Positions 43,415-53,876 of a stretch of 64,000 nt of DNA are shown in pieces. The DNA comes from Perilla frutescens (lineage: Eukaryota; Streptophyta; Magnoliopsida; Lamiales; Lamiaceae), in the NCBI GenBank assembly GCA_026008535.1, contig BRKX01000004.1, positions 33,670,501-33,734,500 on the forward strand, written 5' to 3'. The notes beneath the pieces are model-generated. The model was not told the DNA's origin and did not search any database. It saw only the letters and a list, made by a program, of their open reading frames with translations. How positions within the stretch are numbered: the first letter of the stretch is position 1; every line of letters starts with the position of its first letter. Position numbers and translations under genes: made by a program.

Positions 43415-44478
43415 TGTTGAGTATGATGTGTTCCAGATGATGTTATCACTTCGTTTGATAAAATCGCAATCAATGTCGTATCTAATGATGTTCCGTCATT
43501 CTCGTCGCATCGAGTATAACACTCGAATTATTAATCTTATCCTTTCCTAGTATTTTGGATTAATTTATTTTAAATTAATCTGAATATATTGTGATATTTA
43601 TCACATTTTATTTTCCACGTATTTAGGGATTTATTGGATATTTTATTACGAATTAAATCGTGGATAATGTTGATTTTGACTTGTTTAAAATATGTTCCAG
43701 ATTTGTAGGGGGACGTGATGTTCCCACTCTCCATTGGATACTAACCGTTGCAGGTGAACGTGTGTCACTGGAGTAACCGCTACTATTGCACGATGTTGAA
43801 TAACGTGTGCCACGCAATGCAGAAGACGGTTATCTCAAGTCCACTTCAGCAATGGGCAGTGGAAAGCAGTTGATTCAAGTCCAAGTCATCTAGGATCGTG
43901 AAGCAATTGCCAAGACAAGATGAAGGAAGTATTTAAGGTCTCCTTAGACCTTAAAATTATTTATGCAAGCAGGTTATCACCGTGGTATGTGAGAAACTCT
44001 GAATCTTGCATCTAGTGTCATTTCTGAAATCCAAGACATCTTCTCCAACATCTGCCTAGCGTCCCAATCAGCTGGAGACTTTCATTTCAGTTGTGTGTGT
44101 AGGTTAAATAGTCAACTTTGAGAGTCTATGATTTAGAGTGACTTGTTGTAATCTATCTATGTGTTTAGATAGGTTTGTTTGAGTGATTATTCGAGTGACT
44201 GAAGCTAGGATAGTCCTCTGTATGTTTTATGCAGTGTTGTCAAGGGAGTGAACCGAGACAACATCAGCATTGTTTTTGTTTATCACTTATGATAGTGAAT
44301 TTCACCTTGAGGCAATCACACACCGTAAGGAGTGTGATTTAAAATTTATTTTGTGCAAAGTCCAGTTTACATTTCCTCTGCATGTTGAAGGCAATGTGGT
44401 AACACTAGCTTCAACATTTCATTTAACTTTGCTATTTACATCCGAAATTCACATTGTTTCAAGCAACAAATTCTAACA
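43415..44478 (+). repeat. Copia B 3' LTR
   Basis: 1064 bp; aligns end to end with 23873-24936 and ends TTCTAACA before the TTTTT duplication. A roughly 65-codon ORF near its end is repeated in the 5' LTR and is not a gene. Confidence 0.95.
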
Positions 44479-44483
44479 TTTTT
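44479..44483. repeat. Target-site duplication TTTTT (right) of Copia B
   Basis: Matches 23868-23872. Confidence 0.75.
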
Positions 44484-45011
44484 CCCTACAGCTTCAAACT
44501 GATATATAAAGACAATAGACGAGCTAGAGATTTTCTTGTGGAAGCTCTTTTCCTCTCAATAAAAAAAAGCCATCTCGTCTAACTATGAGCATAAAGGCTT
44601 TTCCCTTGCTTTCATCAAGTTGTATCTTTATTTTACAATGAAAAACAAATATCTTAAAAGAGAAGTGATTATCTTTGGTAAATAAGGGGCAATTTGCACT
44701 TTGATAAATAGTTATATCATATTAATTTACTGATTCTAAATAGATGAAAGTAGATTTTGGGTTCCCTAGTGGTGCACCAACAAAAGTGGAAAAATTAAAA
44801 CTCGGTTATGGATGCTAGATGCATGGACCATCAATTATTAGATATTTGCACTATTTTAGAGAGAGAGAGAGAGATGCATTTACTCGAGTTTGGTTTGTCC
44901 TGAATGTTTGAATTTGAATTAGATGAGAGACGTACAAGAAGCTTCAAACAACTTAATTAAGTTTTTATTTGAATATAATTAACTTTGAACTTAATCATGA
45001 TTAATATCAAA
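44484..45011. other. AT-rich spacer
   Basis: No ORF, repeat or regulatory signal recognised apart from a short (GA)n near 44860. Ends at a CACTA terminus. Confidence 0.65.
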
Positions 45012-45024
45012 CACTACAAGAAAA
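45012..45024 (+). repeat. CACTA terminal inverted repeat
   Basis: CACTACAAGAAAA; family-typical 13-bp end. The partner terminus is not in the window. Confidence 0.85.
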
Positions 45025-45202
45025 TTAGTTCAAGGCAACGGCAATAGCAACGGAATGTATTCCGTCAAAACGGGCGACGGACTAGCGATGGCCATGATAG
45101 GCGACGGAATTAGCAATGACTAGCTGTCACCAAATGGGGCGATGGACAATTTCTATTGTCTTCCATTTTTTATTTTATTTTTTTATTAATTTTAATGATA
45201 CA

Positions 45203-45239
45203 AAAATAAGGCAACGGAATATTTCCGTCGCCTTATTTT
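45203..45239. repeat. Subterminal hairpin of the CACTA element
   Basis: AAAATAAGGCAACGGAA (45203-45219) and the reverse complement of 45223-45239 agree at 16 of 17 bases with a 3-nt loop. It contains the ACGGAA subterminal motif in both arms. Confidence 0.75.
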
Positions 45240-45279
45240 AATTTTTTTTCCTGATTAATTTTAATTTAAAAAAAAAAGA

Positions 45280-45324
45280 ATGGCGGGATCCAGACTTTCT
45301 TCCCCAAACTCAAAATTGCAATCC

Positions 45325-45379
<55 letters not shown>

Positions 45380-45675
45380 ACGCCACCGCTGCCGCCGACC
45401 CACGCCGCCCCACCCGCGAGTTCCCCCCGCCGATTCCCTCCGCCCCCCACCGGTTCCCTCCACCCGCCGTTTTCCCCCTCTCTCTCTCCCCCCCTCTTTC
45501 TCTCTGCCCTATCTCTCTCTCTTCCGCCCCCTCCGCCACCGCAGCCACCGCCTCCGCCACCACAACTACCACATCCGCCACCGACGCCACCGGTGAGGTA
45601 AGTCCCCCTCTCTCCCTCTCTTTTCTCAACGCCACCGCCACTTTATTTCATTGCTCATCTTTTTCTGTCGAGTAA
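45280..45675 (+). other. (CT)n and Pro/Ala-rich low-complexity leader
   Basis: A (TC)n run at about 45328-45375 followed by GC-rich text with GCCACC repeats, open on both strands because of composition. A GGTGAGGTAAG string at 45592-45602 could be a splice donor, which would make this the first, mostly untranslated exon of the CACTA gene. I do not treat the ORF as a protein. Confidence 0.45.
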
Positions 45676-47092
45676 ATATTTGTTTTTACAAATTAATCAA
45701 TTCAGGCTTTGAATTACCCTATATAGTTATAATTCAGGCTGTGAATTACCCTCTCTCACTCTCTTTCGATTCGATTTTTTTTCCTTTAAAATTTAGAATT
45801 TTTTTGATGATCATGAGGTTAGAGATTTAGGGTTTTGAATCATAGTAATATAACAGGTTAATTGAAAAATGTATATATTTATGTTAATTGAAAGGCAGAT
45901 CGAGAGTTGACTGAAAAAAAAAAATGAAAGGCAGATCGAGAGCAGAGAAATACATTTTGGTTTTTTGATGGATGTTATGCTAATTGAATATTTGAAGTGA
46001 ATTAATTTTTCAGATTTATGTATTTATTGTTCTTATTTTTTAATAAATTCCTATATTTGAATTTGGAATTTTTGTGCTTTAATGTGGCGTTTGATCGTGA
46101 AATGATGGAAATGTCAAGCATTGTTATCTCCATATACAAATCAAAACTATAAATTAAATCAATATGTGCAACAGTTTTGTGATTGAATTGAATTGAATGA
46201 ATTTTAAATGATTAGAAATTAGAATGGAGGGGAAAACCACGATACAAAAGATATACGTGGTTCGGTGGTCTACATTTAGACGACAAGTGTTGAAAATGAC
46301 TAAGGTTTTTGTGTTTGATTTCTTAGTTTCATATTTGATATATATTTTAACATTTTTTTTTTTATTTACAATCGTATTGCATTTAATTTCTAGCAAAATT
46401 CACTTAATATTATATTTTGTGTAAATATTATATTAATATTCACACACACACACATATATGTATATTATTATTATTATTATTATCATTATTTCTTAATCAA
46501 TAAATAATTTATTTGATATATTTTGAAGTAAAACACTAAAAAGAAAAACAAAAAAATTGATTATTTGAAAAATAAATACTAAAAATTATAATAAATCATA
46601 ATTTGGTAGGATAAATCTAAATAACAAATATAAAATGAAATTACATTAAAATAAATTAAAAAATCAAATAGAAAATTAAAGAACATCCTAAAACAATTGA
46701 TATGTAAATTTTTGAGTGCCAAATTAATATACCTCACTAATATACTTATAAATTACCACTTTATTTAAAGCATGTGTGTTATTTGAATTTATGAAAGCAT
46801 GTTAGTTGAATTTTTTTAAAGCATGTTAGTTAAATGGGATGAGGGCCCCTAGATCCCTCTAATTTAATTGTTTGTATTTATATTGGGACGAGGGCCCCTA
46901 GATCCCTCTGGTGTTTGGTATCTGCTAGCTAGTTTCAGAATATAAGTAAATGTTACATCAATGACTTGGTCAAAATATAGTTTCACGTCGTTATGCTGCT
47001 GAATTTTTTCCTGATTACTTTTATAATTTAGGCAAGTATGAATCGAAACCCTAGTGTAAATTGTACACTGAAAATGTGTAAGTTTTTATCAA
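45676..47092. other. CACTA interior, AT-rich (probable intron)
   Basis: About 1.4 kb AT-rich without coding sequence; ATT trinucleotide run near 46465; a 25-bp near-direct duplication (GAGGGCCCCTAGATCCCTCT at about 46840 and 46889). Compatible with a long first intron of the CACTA gene, but unproven. Confidence 0.5.
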
Positions 47093-47442
47093 ATGACTAG
47101 CGGTGGTGGATCTCATGGGGCTCGGTCCCGAGCTATATCATCTATAGGATCTGTTGGCGGTCCCATTGATGATAGTGTCAGTCAGGATGGGACCGATGCT
47201 CAGGTTGACGAGTCCCATACAATTGACTCAAGACGGGAGCTCGAGCTCGAGATTGTGGGCCGGGAGAGGTATGTTGATCTATATATCAATATATTTAATT
47301 AATTTACTTTATGTTTATTACAATTTAATCTAATTTGCATTTTCAGAGTCATGAATTGGTTCGAGGGCAATTACAGCTATCTTCAAGAGGTACATGCATC
47401 CTACGGGTTTCGCTTGGAAGAAGATGCCCGTGGAGAGGAGGA
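47093..47442 (+). pseudogene. Two exons of a CACTA-associated gene, interrupted
   Basis: ATG 47093 (MTSGGGSHGARSRAI...) is open to the donor GAG|GTATGTT at 47268/47269; a consensus acceptor TTGCATTTTCAG ends at 47346. Splicing keeps frame (47093-47268 is 176 nt, phase 2) and yields ...EIVGRERVMNWFEGNYSYLQ...GFRLEEDARGEED, still open when the Gypsy LTR begins at 47443. The protein is Gly/Ser/Arg-rich, then acidic; I do not recognise a transposase domain in it. Position inside the CACTA element suggests a TNP-type accessory or transposase N-terminus. Confidence 0.55.
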
Positions 47443-48709
47443 TGTAACACCCCGTATTTTTGGAGTATAGTTAAAAGTTTTCTAAATTTATTATGAAGGT
47501 AAAAAAAATTAAATTATTGGAGCTAAAATAAAGTAAAATAGATAAAAGACGCGACTTTAGGTATTATTTAAGATTGAAAAAAAATTATAGTTGATATATT
47601 TTTAACACGTGGTCAATAATGATTTTTGTGGAAATAGAACGACCTGAGAATATCAATGATACTTTTAAAATTTTAATTAGAGGTCAAACGAATTCCTGAC
47701 AATATTTTTGGTAAAAATAAATAGTAATTTTTTTTATTCAATTTAAAAATGAATCTTTTCTCGTTTTATTATCAAATGATCTTTTCAGCATACCATTTTG
47801 AATTAATTTAATAGGAAATAACCCAATGAACCTCCCGGCATTTTTAGATTTATAATGCAAGAGCAATTAAATTCCCAGTGAAATAAAATAATTTTTAATC
47901 AAGTCCAAAAAAGTATTTTATCAATATTTTTATCCGAATATTTTATCCCAAACTTTTTAGTATTTAAAATTTTAACACCTAGATCACATAAATCAGAATA
48001 TATTTGACCTTCGAGTAAAAATTTAATTAATTCAAGATTATAAATCCAATATTGTATTTAAATTTTGGCCATGACAGTTTATTTCGGCCAATTAAATCAT
48101 TCTACCTAGTCATCTGAAGATATTTACACATAACTATATACTCGTTTCTATTATACATAACATTGGTAAAAAAAAACATTAGTGAAGCAGGTAAACTTTG
48201 AAAATGACATTGAGTAATTTCAATCATTAATTATTCAATATTTATCTCTTTTACTCACCATCCATTTGCTTTTGTAATGCTTACACGTATCCACCCTACA
48301 ATATTTGTATATCTACAGCTGTGAGAATGTGGAAGAAAGGGGAAAAACCAGCAAATTTAATCCAATAATTCAAGTATTTCAGTTTTTCTCCAACACATCA
48401 ATCCATCGCCGGCAACCTCAAATAATTTGTAATTTTCCACCCTTAAATCATAACCAAAAATTATGAAATTTATATCATGAACTTCCCCTCATCAATTAGA
48501 TTGCTACTGTAAAATATTCCATTCGAATATCATGAACTTCCCCTCATCAATTAGTTACATAGGTTATGTTGCCCAAATTTCTGGGAAATATAACTTATTC
48601 TTGTCTCAAAGCTATTTCATTTAATTATCTTTATGCAACAACCCTTCCCCCTTTCCCCTAGTAACGCACCGGTCCCTTGTCACTATTCTTCCGGGATCGG
48701 GACGTTACA
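47443..48709 (+). repeat. Gypsy G 5' LTR (Tekay/Del-like ends)
   Basis: 1267 bp from TGTAACACCCCGTATTTTTG to GGGACGTTACA, then GAT and a PBS. TGTAACACCCCG..TTACA ends are usual for Del/Tekay-type Gypsy LTRs. It carries an exact 28-bp direct repeat (48472-48499 and 48527-48554). Its 3' LTR was not found, and GAGGA, the expected duplication, is not seen downstream. Confidence 0.75.
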
Positions 48710-48712
48710 GAT

Positions 48713-48723
48713 TGGTATCAGAG
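48713..48723 (+). other. Primer-binding site of Gypsy G
   Basis: TGGTATCAGAG three bases after the LTR, complementary to initiator-Met tRNA. About 90 bases on, ATGTCATCTACGCCG may be the start of gag, but it closes quickly. Confidence 0.75.
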
Positions 48724-48904
48724 TAGATTTGCAACTCTGTAGACCTGCAACATTATTCTTTGAGCCTGGAATTAAGTCTAGTTTCTTAAACTATTTATTC
48801 AGCAGCCCTCAGCATGTCATCTACGCCGCCATCAACAAAAGGTACACATGTATTTCAAAATTGACGCACATGAGAGTGCAGTTTGTTACGCTAAATATAT
48901 TCCC

Positions 48905-49087
48905 AGGTTTCACGATCAGATACCGTGATTCATTTATTAAAGTTATTTTCAGGTTTCATGATCGAAAACTGTGATTCCTTTTATTCAGGTTTCATGACCA
49001 GAGATCATGATTCAAAAGCTAATTTCAGGTTTCATGATGAGAGATCATGATTCTATTACTAGGTTTCAGGATAAGAGGTCATGATTC
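48905..49087. repeat. Five imperfect copies of a palindromic unit
   Basis: Units beginning AGGTTTCATGA and ending ATCATGATTC start at 48905, 48951, 48987, 49027 and 49061 (spacing 46, 36, 40, 34). Each contains facing TCATGATC/GATCATGA half-sites, so each can fold on itself. Confidence 0.8.
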
Positions 49088-52086
49088 TCAAGAAGTGGAA
49101 ATAAAACTTAATATGCATCTTATATATACAATCATGTCTAGGGAAATATTCATAGAGTCTTGATAATCATAATAGAACTTAAACGGAATTCAGAAATAGT
49201 GTATCAGATTAGCAGAACACATAATGGGATTTCAAAAGGACGAAGATAATAGCAAAACAATCTTGGCAGCCAACCCACATCCACAACCACCAACATCCTC
49301 AGCATCTCAACCTGAAAATATTTGAAAAAGAGGGGGCATGAGCACTAATGTACTCAGTGGGTTTTAATAAAAACACTTTAATAATCTCAAGATATCGAAA
49401 AATTAACTGACGGTATATGAAGAGCAAGACGCAAAAGCCCTCTCCATATCCGTAAAACCTTTTTCTTTTCTTTTGGGCCCATGCTGGCTCAAGCCTGATG
49501 TCAACTGCACCCTTAGGCATGCCATATGATAGAAGAGGGGTTACCTCAAATATCCAAATGAGTTTGCGATGGAATTAACCCAGCAGTGACTCCCTTAAAA
49601 GTTCTGAGCTCAAATCTTGCTTAAGCAAAATGTTAAGTTCCTTCCTTCTTTAACCTTGCTAACAAAACCAATCCTAGAGCACGTCTAGGGACTAATCCTT
49701 TAATATAGCATGATCTCGGCCTATAAGGGATTTAACGCTACCCTAACAAGGCAATCCTTAATACTTAACTATACGAGCTTTAAACAAAGCATAAACATTC
49801 AAATACAAGGAGATGAACGTAAATAAAATACGAATTGTAACTAAAGATAATTCTAAACATCTCATGCTAAGCATATACAAAACTTTAACATTTCTAGCAT
49901 TTCTAAACATTCTAAACATGCTTGAGAGCTCAATTGTAACATAATATCTTCATTTCCTTCCTTCTTTGTACAGAGATCAATCAGGCAGATCAAAAATGCT
50001 TTATTGGATATCTCATTTGCCCTATATGCTTCTAGAGCTTGTTAGATCAAACTTTAGATGAGTATAGATTTACCTACCTCGTTCACGGAGCAGAAGATGA
50101 GGCAATGGGTTGATGATCTTTCCTCGAATTCCCACGAGGCTCACTTCCTCCTACAAAAGTCGAATTATCGACTTAACGGCCTACTTCGGAGATTTCTAAC
50201 TATTAACATGAAATTAAATAATACCCAACTTAAAAACCCTTAATTAGGACTTAAACATGGATAGCACGACTTTACGACTTAATAAGGTTTCGAGAAGGAT
50301 TTATTTTATTTAAAGAACATCTCTTCTTGATTTCTCAATTTTTAGACGGAGAAAAACTTGAATAGATTACTCGAAATAAATCGGAAATAACTTGATAGCT
50401 TCTCTAAAATCTAAACTTGAAAATAACTTGGAAATAACATGATTTGAAAAGCTCGAAAAGCTCGGAAAGACAGTATGAAAAATAGCCGGAAAAATTGGTG
50501 TCAGACGACACGGGGGGGGGGGGGGGGGACCGCGCGCCCGCGCAGCCCCACGGCCGCGCACCCTCCGCGTCCGCGGGCTTCTGCGCCGAGGGTGGTGTTG
50601 CGCGGCAGTGCACCCCCCCCCCCCCCCCCGCGCGGTCGCGGCACATGATTTCTCTCTCTTCCACCCAATTTCTGGGCGGATTTTCTTCTTCCGGGTTCTT
50701 CGGTGTTCGTCGATCTCTTCGACGAACACGAAGAACAGTCGAAAATTTTCTCAAACAACATACTTTAATTTAAAAAGAAATCAACATAACAACGAAAATA
50801 ATCACGACAATCCTCTTGAATAATTAGAATAAATGGCGAAATCCTTAGTATAAACTTTGAACGGAACTTCAGCGAATAAACGAGACTATTACTCGAAATA
50901 ATGACGAGAATAACAACGGGAATAATAATGAGAAATATAACGGAACGCTATAACTTGGAACTTAAATAAATCGAAATACAACTTGAGGTGGAAGTAATGA
51001 GTAATAATGAAGAACACGAAGAACATGAAGAACGGAAAGTAAATGCGGAATTTAAAAAAAACGGAAAAGAAATGGAATCGAGCCCAACGAACAAGAATGG
51101 ACGGGGTTAGGTGCGTTGAAGGAAGGTGGCTAGCTCGGTGTCTCATCGAGTCGCAACGGCGGCAGAGCCACCTGCTACGACCCAATGGCACCCCTAGCAC
51201 CTTCCATCACCGCATCCCTTCCACGCCACTCCGCTCGTCGTCTTGCAAAACACTCACGAAGAACGCTCTTTTACTTCGGCAGAACTTTCTCAGCTCTCAT
51301 GAGCTTTCCCACTCTCTCGAAAATGAAATGGATGGAATGAATGAACAAATGAATGGTGAGGGGTGGCCCTCTATTTATAGGAGAAGCTTTGGCTTCCCTT
51401 GGAAGCCATTGCAGTGCAGAGATACTGTAAAAGTTACCTCGGGTTCGGTTAAAAGCTATTTTATTCGATGTCGAGGTCCAAATGACTTCAGACACGAAAT
51501 CTAAAAGTACTAGGAGACTTGTTGGCTCAAATAATAGTGAACCAACTTGTTCGTGAAGAAGACGAGGTCGTCAGAAGAAAGACGAGCAAATATTCCCTTT
51601 TTGGAATTACTTTTTACTATTCACTCAGACTGACAGATTTTGCTCCCGAGCGTTCGATTGACCTCAGAATAGAAATCTGTGAACTCCAACGGAATCCTTG
51701 AGTCATTTCCCATAAGAAGGGCCTGACAGAACTAGACTCGGATCAACGAGGAGGATTTCGTAAATTTCTTAAAACACGAACGCACACAAGAGTTACTATT
51801 CATTCGCCTTTTAAATACGTTTTTCATCACCGGGAACTCAAATGACTTCAGAATTAAAATCCAAAAACACCTGCATACTCCTTGAGTTAAAACCTTTCTA
51901 ACGAGAATACAAATGGCCATAAAAGAATCGAGATCACATTTTCCAAAAATACGATTTTTACGAAAACTGACCCTTAAAGTCATGACTGACATCCGACCTC
52001 AATTAACTTTATTCAAATTTCTTCCTTAACTAATTAATTAACATTAACAATCCTCTAAACCTTATCTGAAAATCTGGGGTGTTACA
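49088..52086 (-). repeat. Gypsy H: LTR-like segment in inverse orientation
   Basis: On the minus strand it begins TGTAACACCCCAGATTTTCA at 52086, inside the gag gene of Copia F, with GAAGA before it. The start is of the Del/Tekay type but differs from Gypsy G after 11 bases. The left boundary is not identifiable; the span given is approximate. The interior is non-coding apart from spurious ORFs, with a GC-rich island at 50500-50640. It may be a very long LTR or a rearranged LTR plus interior. Confidence 0.5.
50512..50629. repeat. G17 and C17 runs bracketing a GC-rich island
   Basis: Seventeen G at 50512-50528 and seventeen C at 50613-50629 enclose 84 bp of very high GC content rich in GCGCGG/CCGCGC. 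The runs are complementary and could pair; each could alternatively form a G-quadruplex or i-motif. Assembly error in such runs is possible. Confidence 0.7.
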
Positions 52087-52883
52087 TCTTCTGCTGCATA
52101 TTTGGCCATCATTTCTTGCCACTTAGGACATTACTTTTTGAAGTAGCCTGATTCTTGGCAATGAAAGCACTTCAGATCTAGATTTATTGGTGCTTCATTT
52201 ATCTTCTTTTCAGCCTTCTGATTACCTTTGGAGGAGGGTTTCTTATGTTGGCCTTTAGAATTGTTCTTCTTGTTATGTAGACCTTCTTCATTAGATTGAG
52301 AGCTTCCATTATATATTGTTTTATGCAGATCTTTACACATGAGAGATATCTGCACTTCTTCCAGAGTGATAGTATCTCCACTACCAAACAGTAGAGTCTC
52401 TTTGAAATTTTTAAAAGATTTTAGTAGTGCAGACAACAACCGCAAGGCTTTATCTTCTTCTTTAAGCTTCACTTCAACATTCTCCAGATCATCCAGGAGT
52501 TTATTAAACTCATCGACTTGCTTTAAGGTAGATTTGTCATCTATCATTTTGAATGAGAACAGTTTCTGCTTCATATACAATTTGTTTGCAAGAGTTTTCA
52601 GATTATATAGATTCTCAAGCTTCTCCCAGACAGCAATGGCAGTCTTCTCTTTGGAAACTTCCCTCAGAGTTTTGTTCGCTTGACAAAGAATGATCAGGCT
52701 GTGAGCTTTCTCTCTGATCTGGACAAGATCCTCAGCCTTTTCTTTGCCTTTGTCACTTGCTTTTTCCTTCTTCAAAGTAGCACATAATCCTTGTTGGATT
52801 AGGAGAGCTTTAACTTTCATCTTCTATAGCCCAAAGTCAATCTTGTCTGTTAGCTTCTCAACATCGAACAACATCGATCCCAT
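52087..52883 (-). pseudogene. gag: Copia F gag
   Basis: ATG 52883 gives MGSMLFDVEKLTDKIDFGL, then TAG where Trp is expected (GLWKMKV), then open for 229 codons from 52820. A UBN2-type gag: LIILCQANKTLREVSKEKTAIAVWEKLENLYN, KMIDDKSTLKQVDEFNKLLDDL, LLSALLKSFKNFKETLLFG. The zinc knuckle CFHCQESGYFKK-stop-C has Tyr for His and a stop before the last Cys. Disrupted after AAED by Gypsy H. It resembles TNT1/Tork-type gag. Confidence 0.88.
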
Positions 52884-52900
52884 TCATGATTAGCCGTTTT

Positions 52901-52923
52901 CTTTTCCCACAAACGGTGCCAAT
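52901..52923 (-). other. Primer-binding region of Copia F
   Basis: Minus strand reads ATTGGCACCGTTTGTGGG straight after the LTR end CCAACA. It begins TGGCACC, not TGGTATC, so a tRNA other than initiator-Met may be used; I cannot assign it. Confidence 0.55.
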
Positions 52924-53418
52924 TGTTGGATTCAAGCAATACTTCACAACAGCAATCAAGAACAATCAAAACAAGAACTATGAACACATGGAATTATAGT
53001 GGTTCAATCTTGAAAGATCTACATCCACTTGAGAAAGAGTTTGCTTCTTTATTGATTTGTAACACAAAGATTACAATGCCTCACTGTAAACTCACTTAAG
53101 AACAAGAATGAATATACACAATCTGATAAAACTGAGATGTATCACATGAATTTTCTCTCAGATTCTTCTCTCTCTCGTTGCAGGCTTCTTTTCTTTCTTC
53201 TTACTTCTTTTCTCTCTTTTTTCTGATCTGCCTAATCTCAGCTGCTGATTAAGCTATTTATTCTTCACTATAGAGAACTGTCTTTAACCGCTAATCTCAC
53301 GTGGCAAATCAGTTGAAACCGCAGATAACTACCCTAGCTCATCAACTCTTCATTAGCCAAGCAGTTAACCCTACAACTGATTTTAAGCAATTTCTCTATA
53401 TACATACATGTGATAACA
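52924..53418 (-). repeat. Copia F 5' LTR
   Basis: 495 bp; minus strand TGTTATCACATG..GAATCCAACA. The PBS side boundary is firm; the outer boundary (53418) is placed by the TG end only, since no second LTR is available. Confidence 0.65.
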
Positions 53419-53545
53419 CCACTCCAATTTTCAATAGAGATGCATATGTCCTGTCAATTGTTAATTATGCGCTTCAATTTTTTATATTTGCACTATTTTC
53501 TGACAAGGGCCAAGGGGTATAGATATATAGATAGGAGCATTTTCT

Positions 53546-53876
53546 CAGGTGCATATTAAACGGTCAACACTGGTTAACGAATAAAAAATAAAATAAAAAA
53601 ATGTCAATATCAGTATTAATCATAATGCTAAAAATTATAATTCAAAAATTCAAAAGTATCACATGTATAATTAAAAAGTATCGGCTAGAAAAAAAAATCA
53701 TTAAAATCAGTATGAATCGTTACACTAAAAAATATCACTCGAAATTCAAAAAGTATCATGTACGTCGCTATTTTTTTTTAGCGATTTGATCGGGTCAACG
53801 CGTAGTCATATGTCACTATTTTTTTTTACAGTTTACTCACATCAACGTGCGTTAACCGTCTGATGCACACCTAGTG
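53546..53876. mobile_element. Short inverted-repeat element (MITE-like)
   Basis: Left end CAGGTGCATATTAAACGGTC and the reverse complement of the right end (CTAGGTGTGCATCAGACGGT) correspond with small gaps. The interior is AT-rich, with AAAAGTATCA phrases repeated. No ORF. Flanking duplication not resolved. Confidence 0.5.

Larger units (their letters stand above)
23873..44478 (+). mobile_element. Copia B: Sirevirus-type element with two nested insertions
   Basis: LTRs 23873-24936 and 43415-44478 are both 1064 bp, start TGTTGAGTATGATG and end CTAACA. A PBS for initiator tRNA, gag, protease, integrase, RT, RNase H and an env-like third ORF lie in between on the plus strand. A solo Gypsy LTR (26226-27810) splits gag and a full Copia (28806-37991) splits the integrase region. 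About 440 bp appear deleted between integrase and RT. Many frameshifts and stops: a dead, relatively old copy (LTRs differ about 6% by eye in the first 480 bp). Confidence 0.95.
45012..47442 (+). mobile_element. CACTA transposon, left end and partial gene
   Basis: Starts with CACTACAAGAAAA, the terminal sequence of plant CACTA (En/Spm) elements, after AAA. It is followed by clustered short subterminal motifs (GGCGACGGA, CAACGGAA and complements) in direct and inverted orientation, as expected for transposase binding sites. A (CT)n/GC-rich leader and two exons of a gene follow. The element is cut at 47443 by a Gypsy LTR; no matching right end (CTTGTAGTG) was found in the window. Confidence 0.82.
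52087..53418 (-). mobile_element. Copia F: 5' end of a minus-strand element
   Basis: 5' LTR (52924-53418), PBS region and gag read leftward and stop where Gypsy H begins; pol and the 3' LTR are not found to the left. So the element is truncated or its remainder was lost in the rearrangement at 47443-52086. Confidence 0.75.

Noticed and set aside
45261..45641. Minus-strand ORF opposite the CT-rich leader
   Set aside because: Low-complexity Arg/Glu and Ala/Val composition from (GA)n and GCC repeats.
50367..50773. Overlapping ORFs in several frames at the GC-rich island
   Set aside because: GC-rich DNA lacks stop codons by composition; Pro/Arg/Ala-rich products without domains.
51043..51504. 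153-codon plus-strand ORF
   Set aside because: Lies inside an LTR-like segment in antisense, with no recognisable domain.
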